From Sporomusaceae bacterium (lineage in GTDB: Bacteria; Bacillota; Negativicutes; Sporomusales; UBA7701), in assembly GCA_031460455.1 (NCBI GenBank), contig JAVKTQ010000001.1, forward strand, positions 496,001 to 560,000: a DNA stretch of 64,000 nucleotides, given 5' to 3'. Every line of letters starts with the position of its first letter. Within the stretch, counting starts at the first letter, position 1. Shown here piece after piece: positions 57,661-64,000 of the stretch. The notes under the pieces were generated by a model. The model was not told the DNA's origin. It ran no database searches and was given only the letters and a program-made list of their open reading frames with translations. A program made the position numbers and the translations under genes.

Positions 57661-57710
57661 GGCTGAAGACCTCCTTTGCGGGGCGCGTAGTTTGCAATAA
57701 TTTTGCCTTT

Positions 57711-57726
57711 ATGTTAAGTATAACAT
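57711..57726. promoter_or_regulatory. PadR operator
   Basis: ATGTTAAGTATAACAT has the ATGT-N8-ACAT layout known for PadR sites, with 6-bp perfect arms. It covers the predicted start of the pump operon transcript. Confidence 0.8.
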
Positions 57727-57731
57727 TATTA

Positions 57732-57760
57732 ATATTAATAGCTTTTGCGGATGGCGTCAA
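57732..57760 (-). promoter_or_regulatory. Promoter of the padR-emrA-emrB operon
   Basis: On the minus strand TTGACG (57760-57755) and TAATAT (57737-57732) are 17 bases apart. The expected start near 57725 falls inside the PadR site. Confidence 0.75.
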
Positions 57761-57849
57761 TTTGGGATTGACGGTAAGAATGGGCGGGGCTGCCAGGGAA
57801 GCCTTTGTCTGGTATAATTAGCATAGTTGCTACAAGGAGATGATGCAAG

Positions 57850-58044
57850 ATGTGTAATTCGCTGGGCTGCTGCCTGGACGGGGTGTATGAGGCTTTCGAG
57901 AAAAGGCTGCTGAGGGACGGCGTCGCCGTGTGCCTGAACGCGCTGACGGCGGAGAAGTTCGCGGAAAGGCTGGCCGCTAAGGGGATCAGGGCCGCCAGGT
58001 CGGATTTGGGCGGTAAGCGGCACGAGTTCCGGCTGGAAAAGTGA
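57850..58044 (+). CDS. Small Cys-containing protein, 64 aa
   Basis: The ATG follows CAAGGAG at a moderate distance and an extended -10 promoter (TGGTATAAT, about 57810-57818). The product starts MCNSLGCCLDGVYEAFEKRL, with three Cys in the first eight residues, and then AVCLNALTAEKFAERLAAKG, a helix and a basic end. No membrane segment. It may bind metal through the N-terminal Cys. A terminator at 58058 closes the gene, which supports its reality. No family recognised. Confidence 0.6.
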   Translation: MCNSLGCCLDGVYEAFEKRLLRDGVAVCLNALTAEKFAERLAAKGIRAARSDLGGKRHEFRLEK

Positions 58045-58057
58045 ACAGCATAGCGAA

Positions 58058-58119
58058 GCGGCCCGCCGGGAGGCGGGCCGCTTTAAAGCGAAACAGGCTG
58101 CCACCGGCAGCCTGTTTCG
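58058..58119 (+). terminator. Two adjacent hairpins after the 64-aa gene
   Basis: GCGGCCCGCC/GGCGGGCCGC (58058-58067 and 58072-58081) is followed by CTTTA. A second perfect 15-bp hairpin (GCGAAACAGGCTGCC and complement, 58087-58119) comes right after, with loop ACC. Confidence 0.75.
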
Positions 58120-58169
58120 CGCGCTTATACAGTTTCCCCGTCTCTCACTCGGTCCTAAAGTCTTGAATT

Positions 58170-58294
58170 GCCGGGGCCGTTCAGAAGTGCCCAGATGCAA
58201 GGCGCACCGGAGGATGACACCGGAAGCGTACACGAACGTACGCTGAGGATGGCAGCCGAGGAGCAACGCCGCAGATGGGCACTTATGGGCGGCC
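58170..58294 (+). repeat. Dispersed hairpin repeat, family A copy 5
   Basis: It starts GCCGGGGCCGTTCAGAAGTG and ends CAGATGGGCACTTATGGGCG plus GCC. The outer stem AAGTGCCC/GGGCACTT is perfect here. The middle differs from the other copies: GGATGACACCGG, then the hairpin GCGTAC-ACGA-ACGTACGC. The right end runs into the lysE-like gene and supplies its stop. Confidence 0.88.
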
Positions 58295-58906
58295 AACCAG
58301 GAGCTGCCATCCTTCGCGAACGAGAAGGATGGCGAGCACTGCCAGCAGAGCAGCAAGGAGGCGCATTACGATTATATACCCCCGGCCGGTGAAGGCGGGG
58401 CGGGATTTGCTTACTACATAGGCGAGGAGGATTTTCGCGCCGACGAGGCAGGCGTAAAAGGCGGTGAGAAAAGCTACGGCGCTGGCGGGGCCGTCCTGCC
58501 AGGCGGTCAGGAGGAGCGGGCTGCCGACGGTGAGCCAGAAGAGGTACGGGTGGGGGCTGAGGAGGTTGACGAGCGCGCCGCGGAAGATGGAGTTGGCGGC
58601 TTCCGAGTCGGCATCCTCGGCCGAGAGCGGGCCGGAACGGGCGTTTTCCCAGGCCATATGGGCTACGAAGAGACCGCCGGCGAGGGCGATGAGGCCGAGG
58701 AGCTGTTGGTAAGCGGCGAAGGCGGCCAGCAGCCAGGTGGCGGCGACGATTATCGGCAGGTCGGTGGCGAGCGGCGAGCAGGCGGCTTTTATGCCTTCGC
58801 GGCGGCCGTATTTCATCGTCTGGGCGATGACGAGTGCGAACAGGGGACCGGGGGACAGGCCGGCCGACAGGCCCAGGGAGGCGCCGGCGAGCAGGAAGGC
58901 GAGCAT
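58283..58906 (-). CDS. LysE-family exporter
   Basis: The product is 207 aa with five to six membrane helices. The opening ASLGLSAGLSPGPLFALVIA carries the LysE/RhtB signature (GxSPGP), and LLSPHPYLFWLTVGSPLLL (about residue 113) is the second conserved loop. These exporters release amino acids or related compounds by proton exchange. The stop codon (TAA) and the last residues GRP come from the right end of family A copy 5. It starts 7 bases before the EamA gene stop, and both may be one transcript. Confidence 0.88.
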   Translation of the reverse strand: MLAFLLAGASLGLSAGLSPGPLFALVIAQTMKYGRREGIKAACSPLATDLPIIVAATWLLAAFAAYQQLLGLIALAGGLFVAHMAWENARSGPLSAEDADSEAANSIFRGALVNLLSPHPYLFWLTVGSPLLLTAWQDGPASAVAFLTAFYACLVGAKILLAYVVSKSRPAFTGRGYIIVMRLLAALLAVLAILLVREGWQLLVGRP

Positions 58907-58913
58907 GGGCGAA

Positions 58914-59846
58914 TCAACCTTTCCGGGTTTTGGTGGTCGCCGTTGGCGACGGGGACGGGCCGCGGGAGAGCCACAGGCCGAGGAAGATGACGGCGCCGCC
59001 GGCCGCCTGGAGGAGACCGAAGCTTTCGTCCAGCCAGAGCCAGGCGAAGATGATGGAGATGATGGGGCAGAGGTTGGGGTAGAGGGACACGCGCGTGCTG
59101 CCGAGGGCTTTGACGGCCCATATCCAGGTGAAGTTGGCGACGGCGAGGGCGAGGGAGGCGGAGAATACTATGCTAAACCAGCCGGCGGCCGGGACGGCCG
59201 CGAGGTCGGTGCGGGCGAGGCTGGGGACGGCGATGAGCGCGAAGAGGACGGCGTTGACGGCGAAGACGGAGGCCATGATCTGGTGGAGCGAGTAGCTGTC
59301 GGTGAGGCGGCGGAAGGCGACGGTGTAGTAGCCGTAGCCGCACTGGCCGATGAGGATGAGGATGGCGCCGGTGAGGTGCGGGCCGGAAAGGCTTATTTCT
59401 TTGCCCGCGCCGGCGACGGTGAGGACGACGCCGCCGAGCGACAGGGCGATGGCCATGGCGGTGCGGGGCGAAAGGGACTCGTAGCCGAAGAGGCGGTTGA
59501 TGAGGGCGATGTTTACTGGCAGGGTGGCGAGGATGAGGGCGGCGTTGCCGGAGGTGGTGACGTCCATGCCGTAGATTATGAAGATCTGGTTGAAAAAGAA
59601 GCCGAAGACGCTGATGGCGCCGAGGTGCCTGAGGTCTTTGGCGGGCATGGGCCGGTAGAGGCCGCTGGCCAGCATGACGCCGCCGGTGAGCAGGGTGGCG
59701 ATGACCATGCGGAAGGCGTTGTAGACGAGGGGGTCCATGACGTTGAGACCGATCTTCATGACCGGGGTGTTGACGCCCCAGATGAGGACGATGGCGAGCA
59801 TAATGATTTCGACTTTGCGGACTGAGGTTGTTGTGGCGGGCGTCAA
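58914..59846 (-). CDS. EamA/DMT-family transporter
   Basis: The product is 310 aa with ten membrane helices in two EamA halves: the first starts IIMLAIVLIWGVNTPVMKIG and the second near residue 160 with LTGAILILIGQCGYGYY. The start is taken as TTG at 59846, 8 bases after GGAG; longer upstream frames have no site. Substrate unknown; export of metabolites is usual. It is followed by the lysE-like gene, so an export pair is possible. Confidence 0.86.
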   Translation of the reverse strand: MTPATTTSVRKVEIIMLAIVLIWGVNTPVMKIGLNVMDPLVYNAFRMVIATLLTGGVMLASGLYRPMPAKDLRHLGAISVFGFFFNQIFIIYGMDVTTSGNAALILATLPVNIALINRLFGYESLSPRTAMAIALSLGGVVLTVAGAGKEISLSGPHLTGAILILIGQCGYGYYTVAFRRLTDSYSLHQIMASVFAVNAVLFALIAVPSLARTDLAAVPAAGWFSIVFSASLALAVANFTWIWAVKALGSTRVSLYPNLCPIISIIFAWLWLDESFGLLQAAGGAVIFLGLWLSRGPSPSPTATTKTRKG

Positions 59847-60016
59847 GTTATCATCTCCGTTGTGTGCTGCATGATTTGTTTTATTCCACACGATGCGCCG
59901 GCTCCCCTCCGCCGCGCGGAAATAAAAAGGATTTGGCGGCGCGATGCCGAAGGTTAGTGTGCGCCGGCGGGAATACTGATGCCGGCGGCAAAGCCGGGAA
60001 AGGGACGGTCGATGGT

Positions 60017-60535
60017 ATGGCAAACGGCGTAGCGGGGCTGTGGGGTATCGAGGCTAGGGCGTTTCGCGTGCCGTTCCTGCCGTTCACGCATAATTTCTGG
60101 GCGCTGGTGGACGCGGCCGGCAGGGTGGCCGACCAGCTGCACGGGCTGGCGGTCGATCCGCGGACGGGGCAGGCGAAGGCGATCGGCTGGTCGGCGCACC
60201 GGCTGCTGGCGATGCGGGGGGCGGGGTTCGCGTGGGCGCTGCAGCCGGGGCAGCCGGCGGCGGTATGCATACGCGGCCGCGAAACCGAGGTGGCGGCGCG
60301 CTGGCTGGCGGCGGCGACGGCCATCCCGGCGATCAACGGGCTGGAGCTGCGTTACCCGAATCTTTGGCAGCACGGGTTCCGGGCGAATTCCAACAGTATG
60401 TTCAACACTTTCGGGCTGATAATGGGCTTCGACGCCGCGGCCGACCTGCTGCCGACGCTGGCGCCGGGGGTGAAGCTGGTGGTGTCGCGCGAGCTGATCG
60501 AATTGTATCGTTACCGACCACCGTCGACGGGCTGA
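60017..60535 (+). CDS. Hypothetical protein, 172 aa
   Basis: The ATG at 60017 has AAAGGGACGG upstream. The product is soluble. Conserved-looking blocks are PFTHNFWALVDAAGRVADQL with HGLAVD after it (residues 24-49), VCIRGRETEVAARWLAAA (about 83-100), and RANSNSMFNTFGLIMG (about 124-139). The order of an early His strand and a later NSNS-N motif resembles papain-like or amidase-like domains of secreted enzymes, but no catalytic Cys is evident. There is no signal peptide. I do not name a function. Confidence 0.6.
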   Translation: MANGVAGLWGIEARAFRVPFLPFTHNFWALVDAAGRVADQLHGLAVDPRTGQAKAIGWSAHRLLAMRGAGFAWALQPGQPAAVCIRGRETEVAARWLAAATAIPAINGLELRYPNLWQHGFRANSNSMFNTFGLIMGFDAAADLLPTLAPGVKLVVSRELIELYRYRPPSTG

Positions 60536-60567
60536 GGCTTCGCGCCGCCAGGACCCGGGCGTGGAAA

Positions 60568-60599
60568 GGCCGGCCGGAGTATTCTCCGGCCGGCCTGTG
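60568..60599 (+). terminator. Hairpin after the 172-aa gene
   Basis: GGCCGGCCGGAG/CTCCGGCCGGCC with loop TATT (60568-60595). T-poor on the 3' side. Confidence 0.65.
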
Positions 60600-60638
60600 T
60601 TTGTGCCTCTCCCCCGCCCTTTCGTTCTTCTTTGATCT

Positions 60639-60819
60639 GCCGGGGCCGTTCAGAAGTGCCCAGATGCAAGGCGCACCGGATAAGCAGGCACACAACGCTT
60701 TAGCGTTGATGTGGTCGCTTATGCCCGAAGGGTGCGAGCGCGCCGCGACGTGTACTCGGATGTACACTAGCAAGCGCTCTGAGGAGCAACGCCGCAGATG
60801 GGCGCTTATGGGCGGCCCC
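60639..60819 (+). repeat. Dispersed hairpin repeat, family A copy 6, with nested insert
   Basis: It runs from GCCGGGGCCGTTCAGAAGTG to CAGATGGGCGCTTATGGGCG plus GCC. It matches copy 7 nearly base for base outside an insert of about 55 bases after GCGCACCGGA. The central hairpin is GTGTAC/GTACAC. Confidence 0.88.
60680..60735 (+). repeat. Insert within family A copy 6
   Basis: The extra segment starts ATAAGC and contains GCTTAT at 60717-60722 with AACGC-TTTA-GCGTT in between, so it folds as its own hairpin. It replaces a few bases present in the other copies. Confidence 0.75.
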
Positions 60820-60844
60820 TATGTTATAGGCAGATAAGGCGGGG

Positions 60845-61411
60845 TCAGTCCCGGCCGACCTTGTCGCGTTCGGCGGCGGTAAAGATGCTTTCGGTAAGCC
60901 AGCGGGCGAAGAGGGGCAGGAGGATGTATACCGGGAAGCTGTAGTAGAATTCCCATTCGAGCGGCATGTACAGTCCCATCAGTTCGAGGGCCGGTTCGAA
61001 AACAAAGGCGAATACGGCTGCGGTGACGACGACGCCGGCGGCGAAGACGCCCCAGCCCGATAAGTATTGGTACAGCAGCATGAAGATGACGGGAAAGGGG
61101 GCGTGGTCGACGAAGGCGACGAAGGGACCGAAGGGGGCGATTTTGTAGGGGTAGTACCAGCGGCCGAGTTCGTAGCCGAGCAGGTCGAGGCCCATGGTGA
61201 CGAACATGAGGATTAGGCCGAAGAGGATGAGGCGGGGGAGTTTGCGGCGGTGGGCGAGGCAGTGGAAGGCGACCCAGGGCAGAATAAACAGGGCGATGAG
61301 GAAGAACCATTGCCAGGTGTAGAGGTCGGTGGCATACCAGTTTTCGGTGCGGGCCTGGCTGAGCTGGCGGGTCATTTCGGCGATCTGGGCGTCGCTGGGC
61401 GCACCGGGCAT
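60845..61411 (-). CDS. CBO0543-like integral membrane protein
   Basis: The product is 188 aa with five to six membrane helices. Conserved-looking stretches are ENWYATDLYTWQWFFLIALF (residues 23-42), GRWYYPYKIAPFGPFVAFVD (about 83-102), IFMLLYQYLSGW (about 109) and PLEWEFYYSFPVYILLPLF (about 150). I know this layout from membrane proteins of spore-forming Bacillota called CBO0543-like; function unknown. The Met start has GGGGGGAT-type purines upstream. Repeats of family A lie on both sides of the gene. Confidence 0.72.
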   Translation of the reverse strand: MPGAPSDAQIAEMTRQLSQARTENWYATDLYTWQWFFLIALFILPWVAFHCLAHRRKLPRLILFGLILMFVTMGLDLLGYELGRWYYPYKIAPFGPFVAFVDHAPFPVIFMLLYQYLSGWGVFAAGVVVTAAVFAFVFEPALELMGLYMPLEWEFYYSFPVYILLPLFARWLTESIFTAAERDKVGRD

Positions 61412-61499
61412 GGTTATCCCCCCTTTGCGGCATTAGTATCTGCCGCGAGGGGGGATTTTGATGCGAAGGGGGGTTGCCGGGGCCGTTCTTCTTTGGACT

Positions 61500-61625
61500 G
61501 CCGGGGCCGTTCAGAAGTGCCCAGATGCAAGGCGCACCGGAAGAGCGCGCCGCGACGTGTACTCGGACGTACACTAGCAAGCGCTCTGAGGAGCAACGCC
61601 GCAGATGGGCGCTGCTGGGCGGCCC
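61500..61625 (+). repeat. Dispersed hairpin repeat, family A copy 7
   Basis: It is the cleanest copy: GCCGGGGCCGTTCAGAAGTG at the left and CAGATGGGCGCTGCTGGGCG plus GCCCC at the right, with AAGAGCGCGCCGCGAC and the GTGTAC/GTACAC hairpin in the middle. The first 13 bases (GCCGGGGCCGTTC) are also present alone 25 bases upstream (61475-61487), as a partial duplication. The right end borders the pgeF stop. Confidence 0.88.
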
Positions 61626-61632
61626 CAACGAA

Positions 61633-62448
61633 TTATAGGCAAATGACTGCGCCGTGGCGGCCGGTTGTGCCTCGTTCAGCCCGGTGCGAATAAAACAGCG
61701 TCGTATTTTCGGCGGTGCAGACGCCGCTGATGTCGATGTGGGCGCGGGGGACGCCGATTTCTTCGAGCTGGTCGCGGTTGGCGTGCCAGAGGTCGAGGTG
61801 CCATTTGTCGCCGCTGGGGACGACGAGGTCGCGCCAGGTGCCCGCGAAGGAGGCCTGGAGCTCTTCGACGACAGGGGCGTCGACTTCGTAGCAGCAGGGG
61901 CCGATGGAGGGGCCGATGCCGACGAAGCAGTCGGCCGGGCTGGTGCCGTAGTGTTCGCCCATGGCGAGGACGGTTTTGGCGGCAATTTTGGCGACGGTGC
62001 CTTTCCAGCCGGCGTGGCTGAGGCCGATGGCCCGCCGGGCGGGGTCGAAGATGAGGACGGGGACGCAGTCGGCGTAGAAGAGGATGAGGGGTATGCCCCG
62101 CCGGTCGGTGATGAGGGCGTCGCTGGCCGGGACGGCGGCGGCGTGGCTGCGCGTGCCCCGCCCGGCGTCTTCATCTGTGACGAGGTGGATGTGGTCGCCG
62201 TGGATTTGCTGGCAGGTGACGGCGCGGGCGTAGTCGACGCCTACGGCCTGGCAGAAAAGGTCGCGGTTGAGGAGGACTTTGCCGGGGTCGTCGCCGCTTT
62301 TGAGGCCGAGGTTGAGGGTGGCGTAGGGCGGGACGCTGAGGCCGCCCAGCCGGGTGGAGACGCCGTGTCTGACCCCCTGGTGGGCGAGGTGGGTGAACAG
62401 GCCGTGCCAGACGCCGTTGGCGGCGCGTTTGATGACGAATTTGCTCAT
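61633..62448 (-). CDS. pgeF: Peptidoglycan editing factor PgeF (laccase-domain purine phosphorylase-like)
   Basis: The product is 271 aa. The Cys/His zinc triad and family text are visible: VTCQQIHGD (about residue 80), FYADCVPVLIFDP (about 125) and GLSHAGWKGTVAKIA (about 143). PgeF proteins keep wrong residues out of peptidoglycan precursors in E. coli; related ones cleave purine nucleosides. The ATG at 62448 follows GGAGGACAAACCCC and overlaps the stop of the radical SAM gene by 4 bases, so both are translated together. Confidence 0.93.
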   Translation of the reverse strand: MSKFVIKRAANGVWHGLFTHLAHQGVRHGVSTRLGGLSVPPYATLNLGLKSGDDPGKVLLNRDLFCQAVGVDYARAVTCQQIHGDHIHLVTDEDAGRGTRSHAAAVPASDALITDRRGIPLILFYADCVPVLIFDPARRAIGLSHAGWKGTVAKIAAKTVLAMGEHYGTSPADCFVGIGPSIGPCCYEVDAPVVEELQASFAGTWRDLVVPSGDKWHLDLWHANRDQLEEIGVPRAHIDISGVCTAENTTLFYSHRAERGTTGRHGAVICL

Positions 62449-64000
62449 GGGGTTTGTCCTCCTCCCTCCCCCTGGCCGGGACGGCAGACGCCGCAGAGGG
62501 TGCAGCCTGGCCGGCAGGGAGGGGTGTATTTTTCGCCGCGGGCGCGTTGGAGTTCTTGCCGGAGGTAGCCGGGTTCGAGGCCCATGTCGAGGTGCTGCCA
62601 GGGGAGGGATTCGCCTACGGGACGGTCGCGGTAGAGGTAGAAGGCTTCGTCGAGGCCGGCGGCGGCGAGGGCCTTGGGCCAGTGTTTGGGGCCGCCGCGC
62701 CGGTGGGCTTCGAGGAGGACGGGGCCGAGACGGCGGTCGCCGCGGGCGAGGACGCCCTGGAGGTAGGCTTCTTTGGGGGGCTCGACGAGGATTTCGGTGT
62801 TTTTGTCGGCTTTGAGGGCGGCGCGGATGGCGGCCAGCCGTTCTTCGACGAGGGGCTGGGGGGCCATGGGCAGCCACTGGAAGGGGGTGAAGGGTTTGGG
62901 GATGAAGGGGTTGATGCTGAGGGTGAGACGGCCATTGCTGCCGTGGGCGGCCATGTGGCGGCGGGTGGCGCGGGCTAGCTCGGCGATGGCGGCGATGTCG
63001 TGTTCGTTTTCGGTGGGGAGGCCGACCATGATGTAGAGGCGGATGTTGGGTATGCCGGCGCCGGCGGCGAGGGCTACGGCGCGCTCTAGGTCGGCGGCGT
63101 CAAGGCCTTTGTTGATGACGCGGCGGAGGCGTTCGCTGGCGGCTTCGGGGGCGAGGGTGATCGTTTTGTGGCCGCTGGCGGCTAAAGCCTGGGCGAGCGC
63201 GGGGGTGAGGGAGTCGGCCCGGAGGGAGGCGACGGAGAATTTGAGGCCGCGGGCGCGGATGGAGGCGACGAGGGCGTCGATGTCGGGGTGGTCGGAGACG
63301 GCGGCGCCGACGAGGCCGATTTTGTCGCGGTATTTTTGGGCGTGGCCGATGGCGGCCTCGAGGCTGGCGAGGGAGCGGGCGCGCGGCCGGCGGAAGCAGT
63401 AGCCGGCCATGCAGAAGCGGCAGTGGCGTCCGCAGCCGCGGGCGATTTCGATGAGGTACATGTCGCCGAATTCGGTGTCGGCGGTGACGACGGCGGTTTG
63501 GCCGGGGCGGGCGTCGAGGTCGCGGATCCAGCGGCGGCTTATTGCCGCGGGGACGGCGGCGGCGGGCGTGAGGGCGGCGAGGGCGCCGTCGGGGTTGTAT
63601 TCGTCGTTATAAAAGGAAGGGACATAGACGCCGGGGATGGCGGCGAAGGAAAGCAGTATGTCGTTTCGGGCCAGACCCTCCTCCCTGCCCCGCTGCCAGG
63701 CGGCAAGGATTTCGGTGATGACTTCTTCGCCTTCGCCGATGACGAAGGCGTCGATGAAGGCGGCGAGAGGCTCGGGGTTGAAGGTGGCGCAGGGGCCGCC
63801 GGCGATGACGATGGGGTCCGCCTCGCCGCGGTCGGCGGCGAGGAGGGGAACTTTGCCGAGCTCGAGCATGGCGAGGAGGTTGAAGTAGTCCATTTCGAAG
63901 GAGACGGCGAAGCCGATGAGGGGGAATTCGTACAAGGGGCGCTGGGTCTCGAGGGTCATGAGGGGGGTGTTTGTGCGGAGGTGTTCGGCGAGGTCTTTTT
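62445..64000 (-). CDS. B12-binding-domain radical SAM protein, partial
   Basis: 518 codons are present; the frame stays open to the right edge, so the N terminus is missing. The radical SAM cluster motif is ARGCGRHCRFCMAGYCF (Cx3Cx2C), and the stretch before it (VIAGGPCATFNPEPLAAFID, then GEGEEVI) is of the B12-binding-type domain found in this group. The C-terminal end has CRPGCTLCGVC, a further Cys set that could hold an extra cluster. The reaction is unknown; in Bacillota such genes lie near ribosome or cell-wall genes. Its stop overlaps pgeF. Confidence 0.87.
   Translation of the reverse strand, partial: KDLAEHLRTNTPLMTLETQRPLYEFPLIGFAVSFEMDYFNLLAMLELGKVPLLAADRGEADPIVIAGGPCATFNPEPLAAFIDAFVIGEGEEVITEILAAWQRGREEGLARNDILLSFAAIPGVYVPSFYNDEYNPDGALAALTPAAAVPAAISRRWIRDLDARPGQTAVVTADTEFGDMYLIEIARGCGRHCRFCMAGYCFRRPRARSLASLEAAIGHAQKYRDKIGLVGAAVSDHPDIDALVASIRARGLKFSVASLRADSLTPALAQALAASGHKTITLAPEAASERLRRVINKGLDAADLERAVALAAGAGIPNIRLYIMVGLPTENEHDIAAIAELARATRRHMAAHGSNGRLTLSINPFIPKPFTPFQWLPMAPQPLVEERLAAIRAALKADKNTEILVEPPKEAYLQGVLARGDRRLGPVLLEAHRRGGPKHWPKALAAAGLDEAFYLYRDRPVGESLPWQHLDMGLEPGYLRQELQRARGEKYTPPCRPGCTLCGVCRPGQGEGGGQTP

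Noticed and set aside
60402-61693. Short frames over family A repeats (for example 60511-60693 and 61414-61596)
   Set aside because: They recur with each repeat copy (phrases like RCALHLGTSERPRQ) and reflect the repeat, not a gene.
61633-62877. A longer pgeF frame starting at 62877
   Set aside because: The extra 143 residues are antisense-type Arg/Pro-rich sequence over the radical SAM gene; the ATG at 62448 has a good ribosome site and overlap.

Overview
The window is GC-rich DNA (by eye above 60 % GC outside a few islands) from a spore-forming member of the Bacillota that probably has two membranes, most likely Negativicutes of the Sporomusa type. Three things support this. There is a complete gerA-type germinant receptor operon (44.5-48.4 kb). 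There are two T-box leaders, a Bacillota device. There is also a secreted protein at 30.6-31.3 kb whose alternating strands and C-terminal Phe look like an outer-membrane beta-barrel. The genus cannot be read from the sequence. No rRNA, tRNA, CRISPR array or phage was found.

Layout. 0-9.4 kb: a partial FAD oxidoreductase, a soluble chemoreceptor, ileS under an Ile T-box, and the cell-division cluster yggS-sepF-proC-ylmH-divIVA-yggU, all on the minus strand. 10-21 kb: small stress and redox genes on the plus strand, including a CMD protein, a MORN-repeat protein, a two-domain flavodoxin-like oxidoreductase with its own TetR, an MBL-fold hydrolase, an SRPBCC/MerR pair, AlkD, a secreted amidohydrolase-like protein and a PLP decarboxylase. 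21-23 kb: an AT-richer DUF2975 gene and a ParB-like protein without ParA. 23-29 kb: an amino-acid block made of a tyrosine phenol-lyase-like gene under a Tyr T-box and a divergent set (racemase, D-cysteine desulfhydrase, dicarboxylate/amino-acid symporter, RidA) next to a YheO/DauR-type regulator. 29-39 kb: superoxide dismutase, the beta-barrel protein, a four-PAS diguanylate cyclase, a second MORN protein, a histidine kinase with a periplasmic-binding-like sensor, DUF488 and an MFS transporter. 39.7-44.4 kb: a sigma-54 module (PrpR-type activator, LarA-family racemase, KdgT permease). 44.5-51.1 kb: the ger operon, small membrane proteins and an FtsH-like protease coupled to a membrane protein. 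51-64 kb: a LUD protein, GNAT/MarR, a PadR-controlled EmrAB-type pump, two exporters, pgeF and a partial B12-binding radical SAM protein.

How the parts fit. Several modules carry readable control sites: twin palindromes around the marR -10 box, a TetR dyad over the flavoprotein promoter, a PadR site at the pump start site, a 19-bp-spacer promoter before the SRPBCC/MerR pair, and a 13-bp dyad plus a -24/-12 promoter before larA. RidA sits with enzymes whose chemistry gives 2-aminoacrylate, the compound it detoxifies.

The most unusual signals are not genes. First, a family of about 120-bp hairpin repeats has seven copies with compensatory changes in the stems; one copy carries a nested hairpin, and two supply the 3' ends of genes. 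Second, a second repeat family has two copies and a fragment. Third, GC skew reverses between about 44.5 and 51.5 kb whatever the gene direction, without any dnaA-type origin genes. Fourth, a lyase normally considered catabolic is under a Tyr T-box.
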